Below, one piece after another: positions 1 through 7,944 of a stretch of DNA of 64,000 nt. The translations under genes and the position numbers were made by a program. Under the pieces are notes generated by a model. It was not told the origin of the DNA, did not search any database, and saw only the letters and a list, made by a program, of their open reading frames with translations. The stretch is from MGBC163016 sp964649145 (GTDB lineage Bacteria > Actinomycetota > Coriobacteriia > Coriobacteriales > Eggerthellaceae), in the NCBI GenBank assembly GCA_964649145.1, contig CAZYOQ010000004.1, positions 1 through 64,000 of the forward strand, given 5' to 3'. Position 1 is the stretch's first letter. Every line of letters begins with the position of its first letter.

Positions 1-1260
1 TTTTCTTTCGTGCCTAGGCTTTTCAACCAAAAGACGTATGAGGCTATGAAGACCGCCGCCGAGATGACCCATGGCATACTTTGCAAGGTCATGCAACGTT
101 ATTTGGATGATCCGCAATACAGGCGGCTTTTCGATTTTGACGAGCGCCTGGAGAAATTGATTCTTATTCCTAGGCGCTATGACGCACTTCTGCCGTTTGC
201 GCGTATCGATACCTTCATAGACGAGGAAACCTTAAGCGTTCGTTTCTGCGAATTCAACGGAGACGGTTCTGCGGGCATGAACGAAAACCGCGAGATCACT
301 AACGCGATCAAAGACTCTGAGGCCTTCAAGGTGTTTTCCGAGAATCACAAAGTTGAGGGGTGCGACTTGTTCGATTCTTGGGTGGACAAGTTCATCGAAA
401 TATACTCAACTTTCGAGAACAAGGTTGAAAACCCTACCTTTGCAATTTGCGATTACCTGCAAAACGGCGTTGTCGATGAATTCCACATCTATTCAGAGCT
501 TTTCGAGAAGCGCGGATACCGCTGTCTGGTTCGTGATGTCACAGAATTGCAATTCGACGGTAAGGTTTTGACGGATGCGCAGGGAAATCGTATTGACGCC
601 ATTTGGAGGCGTTGTGTTACAAATGACGTTCTTCAGTTCTGGGATCGCTCACAAAACCTCATTAACGCGGTAGAGGCCGGAAGCGTGGCACTTATTGGAA
701 GTTTTGTCGGGCACATTGTGCATGACAAGCAGGTCTTCGAGGTGCTTATGAAGCAAGAGACCATCGATATGCTAGACGCTGATGAAGTCGCTTTCCTGAA
801 GCAGGCCATTCCTCAAACTGACTTCCTAAACGATGAATGCGTTGACATAAATGAGATTCGCAAAAACAAAGACGAGTGGATCATTAAGCCGTCTGACCAT
901 TACGGCGCCGACAACGTCTATGCTGGCCTCGAACAGACAGATGAGCGCTGGCAAGAGCTAATTGATGAATTTGCGAACGATGCGGCGGGATACCCATTTC
1001 TGGTACAGCGCTTCATCAAGCCTTTCAAAACGAAGACCTTACCTCCTGATCTTGGCATTGATGGCGTTTTAGATGGCGATGTTAAGTGGAACCCGATGAT
1101 GTACAACAACTTGAACGGCCTTTATTTGTATGATGGGCACTTTCAGGGGGTTTTTAGCCGCTTGGGACCTTACCCAGTTATAAGCAAGCCAAATAGCGGT
1201 ATGACTGCGGCAACCATCTGGGTAGACTTCGATCCTGATTGCGGAATCGGTTTGGACTAG
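1..1260 (+). CDS. Glutathionylspermidine synthase-like ATP-grasp ligase (5' end cut by window)
   Basis: The protein resembles the C-terminal synthetase half of glutathionylspermidine synthase (GSP_synth family, circularly permuted ATP-grasp), which forms amide bonds using ATP. Seen: an N-terminal region with FCEFNGDGSAGMNENREI near residue 80, the lysine-containing KDEWIIKPSDHYGADN around residue 287, VQRFIKP near 335, and a C-terminal LNGLYLYDGHFQGVFSRLGP. About 415-420 residues are visible, close to the size of stand-alone family members. The frame is open to base 1 and the first possible start inside is a GTG at 10, so the true start may lie upstream. The substrate cannot be read from sequence: stand-alone homologues occur in bacteria that make no glutathionylspermidine. 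A DUF1461 membrane gene follows after 46 bases. Confidence 0.75.
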   Translation, partial: FSFVPRLFNQKTYEAMKTAAEMTHGILCKVMQRYLDDPQYRRLFDFDERLEKLILIPRRYDALLPFARIDTFIDEETLSVRFCEFNGDGSAGMNENREITNAIKDSEAFKVFSENHKVEGCDLFDSWVDKFIEIYSTFENKVENPTFAICDYLQNGVVDEFHIYSELFEKRGYRCLVRDVTELQFDGKVLTDAQGNRIDAIWRRCVTNDVLQFWDRSQNLINAVEAGSVALIGSFVGHIVHDKQVFEVLMKQETIDMLDADEVAFLKQAIPQTDFLNDECVDINEIRKNKDEWIIKPSDHYGADNVYAGLEQTDERWQELIDEFANDAAGYPFLVQRFIKPFKTKTLPPDLGIDGVLDGDVKWNPMMYNNLNGLYLYDGHFQGVFSRLGPYPVISKPNSGMTAATIWVDFDPDCGIGLD

Positions 1261-1306
1261 CGCTACCTAGCCTTCGCGATTGGCCTTTTGTCGGAAAATT
1301 GAGGAT

Positions 1307-2044
1307 ATGGCAGATAGGGGAAAAGAGAGCCTGATAAGTGTCTTGACTATCGTTTTGCTAGTTTTCTCGTATATCGGCATAGGCTTTGCGATGGTCTCAG
1401 GCTCTCCTGCGCCCACGAAGCTTGTTGCTTCTGTAGCAATAGACGATTCTGCCTCGCCTTTCACCAAAGACCAGCTCCTTGAAGGGGCGCTTGCTACGCA
1501 GGACTACTCATTTATCACGCATGATCTCGAGAAATACATGGAAACTATTTCCGAGATGAACCAGGAGGCAAATACTCGATATGCGAAATATTCTCAAGAC
1601 GAGCTTTTGTGCGCTTCTGATAAATACAGCATCACACAAGAGGAAGTCAATCACCTTGATGACGTATACAACGTAGCTGAAAAATGCTCTTATGTAATTC
1701 TTATCATTGTTTTTTTGTCTGTCTTTTTTATCTTTATAGCCTATAGACGTTTCGGGATTGACGCTGTCTCTAGATCCCTTGTCTTAAGCGGTGCTGTCGC
1801 TTTGTTGCTTATTGCTGCTCTATTTTTATTTGCACTTATTTCTTTCAATAGCCTGTTCTTTGTCTTTCATAGCCTATTTTTTGCAGAAGGAAGCTGGACG
1901 TTTTCAGCCGATTCGCTTTTGATATGTATGTTGCCTCAAGGTTTCTGGGTTGGAATTGGCGCTATTTGGATAGGTATCTCGGCACTTCTTGCGCTAGCGG
2001 CGATTATCGTTGGTCGGGTTTTAAAGGCTCGCGCTAAAGGTTAG
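1307..2044 (+). CDS. DUF1461 (TIGR01906-type) integral membrane protein
   Basis: A 245-residue membrane protein of the DUF1461 family; the function of the family is unknown. About four hydrophobic segments are visible, near residues 9-30, 128-150, 165-192 and 215-238. A polar extracytosolic loop lies between the first two. The family hallmark between the last two is present as FHSLFFAEGSWTF followed by DSLLICMLPQGFW. I chose the ATG at 1307, which follows GAGG closely. A TTG at 1280 would add nine residues that do not look like a membrane-protein N-terminus. The gene sits alone between the ATP-grasp ligase and the rpsP promoter. Confidence 0.7.
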   Translation: MADRGKESLISVLTIVLLVFSYIGIGFAMVSGSPAPTKLVASVAIDDSASPFTKDQLLEGALATQDYSFITHDLEKYMETISEMNQEANTRYAKYSQDELLCASDKYSITQEEVNHLDDVYNVAEKCSYVILIIVFLSVFFIFIAYRRFGIDAVSRSLVLSGAVALLLIAALFLFALISFNSLFFVFHSLFFAEGSWTFSADSLLICMLPQGFWVGIGAIWIGISALLALAAIIVGRVLKARAKG

Positions 2045-2101
2045 GGTAGCGAATATGGGCTCCTTTTTGCATCCTTTGCATTTCCTCTTTTATCAAAATA
2101 C

Positions 2102-2130
2102 TTGCAATATAAGCCGATAAACCCTATTAT
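2102..2130 (+). promoter_or_regulatory. Sigma-70-type promoter of the rpsP operon
   Basis: A -35 box TTGCAA at 2102-2107 and a -10 box TATTAT at 2125-2130 are separated by 17 bases. They lie 45 bases upstream of the rpsP ATG, in the only sizeable intergenic gap before the ribosomal operon. Confidence 0.6.
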
Positions 2131-2174
2131 TTAGCGTTGCTGTTTAATTGAGAATGAAAAAGGAGTATAGGCGA

Positions 2175-2417
2175 ATGGTTAAGATCCGTCTTGCACGTCA
2201 CGGCGCGAAGAAGCGCCCTTACTATAGAATCGTCGTGTGTGACTCTCGTTGCCCGCGTGATGGCAAGTTTATCGATGAGGTGGGCCGCTATAATCCAGTC
2301 TCTAAGCCCCAAGTGATCACTTTCGATGACGAGAAGATCCAGGAGTGGATTTCCAAGGGTGCTCAGATGTCTGACACTGTCGAGCGTCTTTATAAGCAGT
2401 CCAAGGCGGAAGCTTAG
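2175..2417 (+). CDS. rpsP: 30S ribosomal protein S16
   Basis: S16 is a small-subunit protein that binds 16S rRNA early in assembly. The 80-residue product starts MVKIRLARHGAKKRPYYRIV and contains GKFIDEVGRYNP, both standard S16 signatures, and is of usual length. The ATG at 2175 has AGGAG about ten bases upstream. An earlier in-frame start at 2148 would add nine residues foreign to the family. It is first in rpsP-khpA-rimM-trmD, a conserved ribosome and tRNA maturation operon, with a promoter at 2102-2130. Confidence 0.97.
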   Translation: MVKIRLARHGAKKRPYYRIVVCDSRCPRDGKFIDEVGRYNPVSKPQVITFDDEKIQEWISKGAQMSDTVERLYKQSKAEA

Positions 2418-2420
2418 AAC

Positions 2421-2672
2421 ATGGCTTCAGCTGAAGCACTAAGAGAACTGGTAGAGGGCATCGCATCCCCTCTAGTGGACGAACCGGACGAACTTGAGGT
2501 CACGATGTCTGAGGAAGGCAAGTCCGTTCTTATCGAGATTACCTGCGCCGACGAGGATGTAGGCAAACTTATCGGGCGTCAGGGGCGGGTTATCAAGGCT
2601 ATTCGCACTGTGACTCGCGCCGCTGCTACTCGCAAAGAGCTTGACGTCGATGTCGAAATCGTCAGCGACTAA
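2421..2672 (+). CDS. khpA: KH-domain RNA-binding protein KhpA
   Basis: An 83-residue single KH-domain protein of the KhpA/YlqC family. It binds RNA through the GxxG loop, seen here as GKLIGRQGRVIKAIRTV near residues 46-62. In Gram-positive bacteria KhpA pairs with KhpB (Jag) and affects cell elongation and RNA metabolism. The start follows the rpsP stop by three bases and the 3' end overlaps the rimM start by 23 bases, as is usual for rpsP operons. Length and position fit the family well. Confidence 0.93.
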   Translation: MASAEALRELVEGIASPLVDEPDELEVTMSEEGKSVLIEITCADEDVGKLIGRQGRVIKAIRTVTRAAATRKELDVDVEIVSD

Positions 2673-3219
2673 GGCGAACTTGGTATCTTATTTAGACGTA
2701 GCAAGTATAGAATCAACCAGTCACCTTGACGGCAGGCTGTCTCTAGCTTATAGGGGCGGCCTGCCTGCGTTATTAGAGGAGGGAGACGAGGTATTTCTTG
2801 TCCCTCCAAAAACAGATCTTTTACGAAGCGCGCATGTAGAATCTGTAGCTTATGAAGGCGGAGGGAAAGCACTTGTACGCTTTCGTGAAGTGGATTCTCT
2901 TGATGTAGCAGAGAAGCTTGTAGGTATGCATTGTCTGATTGATAAGGCCAAAGTCTCATCAAGCGATAGCTTTGCTTATTCTGCAGCGGAAGACGTTTTT
3001 CGCGATTGGACGTTTTATGATAAGACTTCTCGGGCAAGCGGGCGGATAATTAGTTCGTGGTCTTTCGCTGGAAACTTACTTGGAGATGTCGCTCTTGACA
3101 GTGAAGGCGACACTGAAACTTCCCACATGATTCCTTTGGCAGACGATTTAGTGGTCGATGTGGATGAGGACGCTAAGCATTTGACTCTTGCGCTGGCTCG
3201 TGGCATCTTCGATTTATGA
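2650..3219 (+). CDS. rimM: 16S rRNA processing protein RimM
   Basis: RimM binds S19 and helps mature the 30S head. The 189-residue product has the RimM N-terminal beta-barrel, seen as SLAYRGGLPALLEEGDEVFL through VRFREVDSLDVAEKLVGMHC. A C-terminal PRC-barrel follows, with WTFYDKTSRASGRIISSW and IPLADDLVVDVDEDAKHLTL. The sequence is rather diverged and lacks the usual hGlkGe motif, so identity leans on order and length. The ATG at 2650 lies inside khpA, and a TTG at 2641 is also possible. Its stop overlaps the trmD start in an ATGA. Confidence 0.88.
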   Translation: MSKSSATKANLVSYLDVASIESTSHLDGRLSLAYRGGLPALLEEGDEVFLVPPKTDLLRSAHVESVAYEGGGKALVRFREVDSLDVAEKLVGMHCLIDKAKVSSSDSFAYSAAEDVFRDWTFYDKTSRASGRIISSWSFAGNLLGDVALDSEGDTETSHMIPLADDLVVDVDEDAKHLTLALARGIFDL

Positions 3220-3980
3220 GAATAGATACCTTTTCAACATTTCCAAATATGTTTGACTCGGTTATGGGCGAGTCGATGATGAAGCGTGCACAAGAGAAGG
3301 GCATACTTGAGTTCAACGCTTGGGATTTGCGCGCTTGGACACATGACAGGCATCGCACGACCGATGATGAGCCTTACGGCGGAGGCGCGGGTCTTGTGAT
3401 GAAATGCGAGCCTGTCTATGAGGCTTTGGAAGATGTATTTAAGCTGGAAGAAGGCTCGCTTCCACAGAACAATTCCACTGCCCGTATAATATGCATGGCT
3501 CCGCACGGTCGCGTCTTCGATGACGCTTTTGCCAAAGAACTTGCCAGCGAAATACACCTGGTTTTCATTTGCGGACATTACGAGGGTCTTGATGAGCGCA
3601 TATATGAACTTTCCGACGATATCATCTCTATAGGCGATTATGTACTTACAAGCGGCGAACTGGCCTCTATGGTTGTGATAGATTCTGTAGTGCGCAAACT
3701 GCCAGGTGTGCTTGGCGCAGAATCTGGGGCCAAGGAGGAATCCTTTGCAGATGGCATGCTAGAATTTCCGCAGTACACACGCCCATCCGATTTCCGCGGT
3801 ATGCATGTGCCCGACGTTCTTTTAAGCGGCCATCATGCAAATGTTGCAAAATGGCGCAGAAGTGAATCGTTGAAGCGCACCCTGATTTCTCGTCCCGACC
3901 TGGTTTTGAAGGCTCTAGACGATGAAATACTTGATTTAGATGATATTGATGTGCTTTTATCACTATTGAGCGACGATTAA
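3216..3980 (+). CDS. trmD: tRNA (guanine-37-N1)-methyltransferase
   Basis: TrmD transfers methyl from SAM to N1 of G37 in tRNA, preventing +1 frameshifting. The 254-residue protein shows the SPOUT trefoil-knot signatures: EPYGGGAGLVMK near residue 52, CGHYEGLDERI near 120, and ISIGDYVLTSGELASMVVID near 138. The C-terminal domain has ESFADGMLEFPQYTRP and VPDVLLSGHHANVAKWRR. The length is normal. Its ATG overlaps the rimM stop by four bases. The usual downstream rplS is absent here and lies about 9 kb away at 13020. Confidence 0.97.
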   Translation: MRIDTFSTFPNMFDSVMGESMMKRAQEKGILEFNAWDLRAWTHDRHRTTDDEPYGGGAGLVMKCEPVYEALEDVFKLEEGSLPQNNSTARIICMAPHGRVFDDAFAKELASEIHLVFICGHYEGLDERIYELSDDIISIGDYVLTSGELASMVVIDSVVRKLPGVLGAESGAKEESFADGMLEFPQYTRPSDFRGMHVPDVLLSGHHANVAKWRRSESLKRTLISRPDLVLKALDDEILDLDDIDVLLSLLSDD

Positions 3981-4078
3981 AGCCGGTCGATTCGTTATCA
4001 TTTACGAATTATTGAAACCAAACCGCTTGCAGGCTCAAGTTATGGTTTTTCGACTTACATTTATGAAAGGTGGCTTTC

Positions 4079-4645
4079 ATGCCCGATGATGACCAAGCAA
4101 AGAAGCGTGGGATTCTTCACTCTATAGTCTCTTTAGTCATCATGGTAGTGGCTATCTTTGTTTTTGCATGGCTGCTGCGCACGTTTGTCTTTCAGTCCTA
4201 TCAGATACCTTCTGAATCTATGGAAGATACCATTTTGAAGGGCGACATGGTCTTTTCCGAGAAGGTCTCCTATTACTTGCGAGACCCTCAAGCCGGGGAG
4301 ATAATCACATTCGAAGACCCTGAGATTCCCTCACGCACCCTCATCAAGCGTGTTATTGCGACTGAAGGACAGACGGTCAGCCTTCAAGATGGCTATGTCT
4401 ACGTTGATGGTCAGCGCCTGGATGAATCTTATACGTCTGGTGAACCTTCATATCCACTTGACAGCGCGTATGGTTCTGAAGAGATATCTTATCCCTACAC
4501 TGTTCCCGAAGGAGAGGTGTGGGTTATGGGTGACAACCGCACGAATTCCAGTGATTCGCGCTACTTCGGCTCTATTCCAATTTCTTCCATAACCGGCCAT
4601 GCCGCATTAATTTATTGGCCGCTTGATAGGATTTCTACGATTTAG
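4079..4645 (+). CDS. lepB: Signal peptidase I
   Basis: This membrane-bound Ser/Lys-dyad protease removes signal peptides on the outer face of the membrane. The 188-residue protein has a short charged N-terminus, one membrane helix at about residues 14-37, the catalytic serine S47 in IPSESMEDT, and the catalytic lysine K90 in RTLIKRVIATEG. The C-terminal box EVWVMGDNRTNSSDSR is present. I chose the ATG at 4079, which has AAAGGTGG five bases upstream; a GTG at 4070 overlaps that site. It follows trmD after 98 bases and is probably constitutive. Its likely clients here include the secreted FMN-binding proteins. Confidence 0.95.
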   Translation: MPDDDQAKKRGILHSIVSLVIMVVAIFVFAWLLRTFVFQSYQIPSESMEDTILKGDMVFSEKVSYYLRDPQAGEIITFEDPEIPSRTLIKRVIATEGQTVSLQDGYVYVDGQRLDESYTSGEPSYPLDSAYGSEEISYPYTVPEGEVWVMGDNRTNSSDSRYFGSIPISSITGHAALIYWPLDRISTI

Positions 4646-4708
4646 CTTTAGAATATACGCTCACCATCAAGTGTGTATACCACGCTTTGTTCGTGCGATA
4701 GGAGAACG

Positions 4709-5659
4709 ATGAAAGAAGATATGGCTAAAAGCCAGAACGTGGATGTGCCTACATTCCAAGACGTCATCATGCGTCTTGAGGCATATTGGGCAGCCCAAGG
4801 ATGCGTTATTTTGCAGCCGTACGACAATGAGGTTGGCGCTGGAACCTTCCACACTGCTACCACTTTGCGTTCTTTAGGGCCTGATGCTTGGCGCACGGCA
4901 TATGTTCAACCGTCTCGCCGTCCAACCGATGGGCGTTACGGAGAAAACCCTAATCGTCTCCAACATTATTATCAATACCAGGTTATCTTGAAGCCTTCGC
5001 CTGACAATGTCCAAGAACTTTACCTTGATAGTCTTCGCGCGATTGGCATTGATGTAGAAGCGCATGACGTTCGCTTTGTTGAGGACGATTGGGAATCTCC
5101 TACCCTTGGAGCATGGGGTCTTGGCTGGGAAGTTTGGATTGACGGTATGGAATGTACTCAGTTCACTTACTTTCAGCAGGTAGGTGGTTTTGAATGTTAC
5201 CCGACCCCTGCTGAAATAACATACGGGCTTGAGCGTTTGGTTATGTATGTACAGGGCGTTAATAGCGTTTATGACATCGTATGGAGCCGAGGCGAAGACG
5301 GGCTTGTGTTTACATACGGCGATGTTTTCCTGGAAAACGAACGCGAATTTTCCGAATACAATTTCGAAGTTGCAGATACCGACTTCCTTTTCGCTGAGTT
5401 CGACCGCTACGAGGCCGAGTGCAATCGCACGCTCAAGGCAGGTCTTCCGCTTCCTGCATATGACTATGTGCTTAAGTGTTCGCATGCCTTTAACTTACTT
5501 GATGCTCGTGGCGTTATTTCTGCAACAGAGCGCATGGGCTACATCTTGCGCGTTCGCACAATAGCAAAAGCATGTTGTGCCGAATATATGAAGCGCGTCG
5601 TTGGAATTGATCTTGACGCAGATGGCCAAGATGAGGGGAAGGGGGCTTGCAATGACTAA
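4709..5659 (+). CDS. glyQ: Glycyl-tRNA synthetase alpha subunit
   Basis: GlyQ is the catalytic subunit of the bacterial heterotetrameric glycyl-tRNA synthetase. The 316-residue protein has the expected opening TFQDVIMRLEAYWAAQGCVI, then QPYDNEVGAGTFHTATTLR, the motif SRRPTDGRYGENPNRLQHYY, and WIDGMECTQFTYFQQVGG. The ATG at 4709 has GGAG four bases upstream; an ATG at 4721 is also possible. The 3' end overlaps glyS by eight bases, so the subunits are translationally coupled. The 63-base leader is too short for a T-box. Confidence 0.97.
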   Translation: MKEDMAKSQNVDVPTFQDVIMRLEAYWAAQGCVILQPYDNEVGAGTFHTATTLRSLGPDAWRTAYVQPSRRPTDGRYGENPNRLQHYYQYQVILKPSPDNVQELYLDSLRAIGIDVEAHDVRFVEDDWESPTLGAWGLGWEVWIDGMECTQFTYFQQVGGFECYPTPAEITYGLERLVMYVQGVNSVYDIVWSRGEDGLVFTYGDVFLENEREFSEYNFEVADTDFLFAEFDRYEAECNRTLKAGLPLPAYDYVLKCSHAFNLLDARGVISATERMGYILRVRTIAKACCAEYMKRVVGIDLDADGQDEGKGACND

Positions 5660-7748
5660 CTCAAATACTTTGCTCTTCGAGATAGGTACCGAAGAGATCC
5701 CTGCATTTGACCTAGCTGCAGCTACCGACAAATTCCCTGAGATAATCAAACGCGCGCTAGACGATGGGCGAATCCCTTATGGAGCAGTTAAGGTGTTTTC
5801 CACCCCAAGGCGAATCGCCTGCCTTGTTTTAGAGGTAGAAAATGAGACAAAGGCGGTAAACGAGGTTTACAAAGGGCCTTCCAGAAAAATCGCTTTTGAT
5901 GAATCGGGTGCACCTACGAAAGCTGCCATAGGTTTTGCGCGCGGTAAAGGCGTGGCCGTTGAGGATTTGCTGCTTCGCGAAGAAGGTGGCAGTGAATATG
6001 TCTTTGCCGAAAAAAGCATCCCTGCTGAAAAGACAGCAAGCATCCTTTCAGGGCTTTTGCGGAAGGTGATTGATTCAATTTATTGGCCAAAATCCATGAA
6101 ATGGGGCTCTTACAGAGAACTTTTCTCGCGCCCGGTTCGTTGGATTGTCGCGATGCTAGACGATGAGGTGATACCTCTGGAATATGCAGGCGTCACTTCT
6201 TCAAACTTCACCTTGGGTCATCGCACGCTTGCTCCTGGAAAGCATGAGATTCCAACAGCTTCAGATTACGAGGAGGTTCTGCGAGGCGCCAAGGTGGTGC
6301 CAACGCAAGAAGAACGCAAGTCATCTATTGAGGCAGGGGTTGCTGCGGTTGAAAAGGCTAATGCAGGTTGCAACGCCGTGCTTCCGGCCAAGACGCTTAC
6401 AGAGGTCATCAATCTTTGCGAGTATCCAACAGTGCTTTGCGGCCACTTCGATGAACTCTTCCTTGCGGTTCCCGAAGAGATTATCGTTGACGCCATGCTT
6501 ATGCATCAGCGCTATTTCCCCTTGTATATGCAAGGAAAGCTCACAAACAAGTTTATCATCGTCTCTAACGGCAACCCTAAGTGCGCAGATGCCATAGTGG
6601 ATGGCAACGAGCGTGTAGTTGCGGCTAGGCTTTTCGACGCTAAGTTTTTCTACGAGGAAGACCTAAAACACACTCTTGATGAATATGTCAATCGTTTGGG
6701 TGAAGTTGTCTTCCAAGAAAAGTTAGGCACCATGCTTGAGAAAACCAAGCGCACTGAACTCCTTAGCGGCAAAGTTTGCGCTGAGGCTCACCTTGAGGCT
6801 AGCGAGGCGAAACTTGTAGCTAGGGCTTCGCACCTTGCAAAGGCAGACCTTGTCACCAATGCTGTTGTGGAATTTACTAGTGTGCAGGGCATAATGGGGT
6901 CTTACTACGCTAAGGCTCAAGGAGAGGAAAGTGCTGTTGTAGAGGCTATTGCCGACCACTATAAGCCACGTTTCGCTGGAGATGACGTGCCAAGGGGTAT
7001 CGTCGGAAAGGTAGTTGCAGCATCCGACAAAATTGACACCATCTGCGGGCTTTTTGCTATAGGACAGCTTCCAACTGGCACATCTGATCCGTTTGCGCTT
7101 AGACGCAGTGCTTTGGGTGTTATTTCTATCATGCAGTCAGGTTTAGATATCTCGCTTGAGAAGTGCCTGTCTGAAAGCTTGGATATATATAAAGAAGATG
7201 GCCTTTCATTTGACAAGGAAGAGGTCATGGCTCAGCTGATCGACTTCTTCATCACTCGTACTAGAGTGATGCTACATGACGAAGGCAACTCTTATGATGT
7301 GGTAGATGCAGTGCTCGCGGCAGGAATAGTCGAGCCTATAGTGCTGATAGATCGAACTCGTGCGTTGACTCAAGCGATGAGCAAATCTCCCGATCTTTTT
7401 GAGGACTTAGCTACAGCCTATGCGCGCGCTAACAATTTACGCGACGCAGATGAGGGCACGACTCTTGATGCTAGCCTGTTTACTTCGGCTGAGCAGGATC
7501 TAAAAGGTGCAATTGACGAGGTTTCAGCTAAGGTAGAGGCAAGCCTTGAGAAAGGCTTATATGGCCAGGCGCTAGAAGATCTGGCTGCTTTGCGCGTGCC
7601 AATCGATTCCTTCTTTGAATCCACGATGATCATGGATGAAGATCTTGGTCTTCGTGCTAATAGGCTTAGGCTCTTGAACAGATTCACTGAAGTTTTTGCC
7701 CATATTGCCGACTTCTCCTTGATTCAGCATAAAAAATTGAAAAAGTAA
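5652..7748 (+). CDS. glyS: Glycyl-tRNA synthetase beta subunit
   Basis: GlyS provides tRNA recognition and the anticodon-binding region of the glycyl-tRNA synthetase. The 698-residue product opens with TLLFEIGTEEIPAFDL. It contains the RVLxDAKFF-like segment AARLFDAKFFYEEDLKHTL near 333, HYKPRFAGDDVPRGIVG near 437, the conserved DPFALRRSALGVI near 478, and a DALR-like C-terminus. The ATG at 5652 follows a purine-rich AAGGGGG and overlaps glyQ. Earlier in-frame starts lie deep inside glyQ and are unlikely. The length is typical. Confidence 0.96.
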   Translation: MTNSNTLLFEIGTEEIPAFDLAAATDKFPEIIKRALDDGRIPYGAVKVFSTPRRIACLVLEVENETKAVNEVYKGPSRKIAFDESGAPTKAAIGFARGKGVAVEDLLLREEGGSEYVFAEKSIPAEKTASILSGLLRKVIDSIYWPKSMKWGSYRELFSRPVRWIVAMLDDEVIPLEYAGVTSSNFTLGHRTLAPGKHEIPTASDYEEVLRGAKVVPTQEERKSSIEAGVAAVEKANAGCNAVLPAKTLTEVINLCEYPTVLCGHFDELFLAVPEEIIVDAMLMHQRYFPLYMQGKLTNKFIIVSNGNPKCADAIVDGNERVVAARLFDAKFFYEEDLKHTLDEYVNRLGEVVFQEKLGTMLEKTKRTELLSGKVCAEAHLEASEAKLVARASHLAKADLVTNAVVEFTSVQGIMGSYYAKAQGEESAVVEAIADHYKPRFAGDDVPRGIVGKVVAASDKIDTICGLFAIGQLPTGTSDPFALRRSALGVISIMQSGLDISLEKCLSESLDIYKEDGLSFDKEEVMAQLIDFFITRTRVMLHDEGNSYDVVDAVLAAGIVEPIVLIDRTRALTQAMSKSPDLFEDLATAYARANNLRDADEGTTLDASLFTSAEQDLKGAIDEVSAKVEASLEKGLYGQALEDLAALRVPIDSFFESTMIMDEDLGLRANRLRLLNRFTEVFAHIADFSLIQHKKLKK

Positions 7749-7875
7749 ATTAAGTGATCACATAGAACTTTCCTCACGCCTGCTGGATTCCATTCAGCAC
7801 AAAATGAGGCAATTATTTCCGCTCTGTTAAATATTGAGGAAATACAAGTTATTATTGTTTCTACCCACATAAAGT

Positions 7876-7894
7876 TCGCGATTGGGAATCGCGA
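7876..7894. promoter_or_regulatory. Perfect 8-bp inverted repeat in the ppdK leader
   Basis: TCGCGATT at 7876-7883 and its exact complement at 7887-7894 flank GGG. This sits 50 bases before the chosen ppdK start. It could be an operator or an RNA hairpin; nothing in the sequence decides between these. Confidence 0.4.
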
Positions 7895-7944
7895 TGAATA
7901 AAGCATCAGTTCATCATGATGTAAAGGGAAGGCAGGAGAGGAAA

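Noticed and set aside
4646..4708. T-box leader before glyQ
   Set aside because: The 63-base spacer is too short and has no specifier loop or terminator hairpin.
7882..7944. Longer N-terminus of PPDK from TTG 7882 or ATG 7894
   Set aside because: The extra residues are unlike the family, and GTG 7945 has a strong ribosome-binding site at the right distance.
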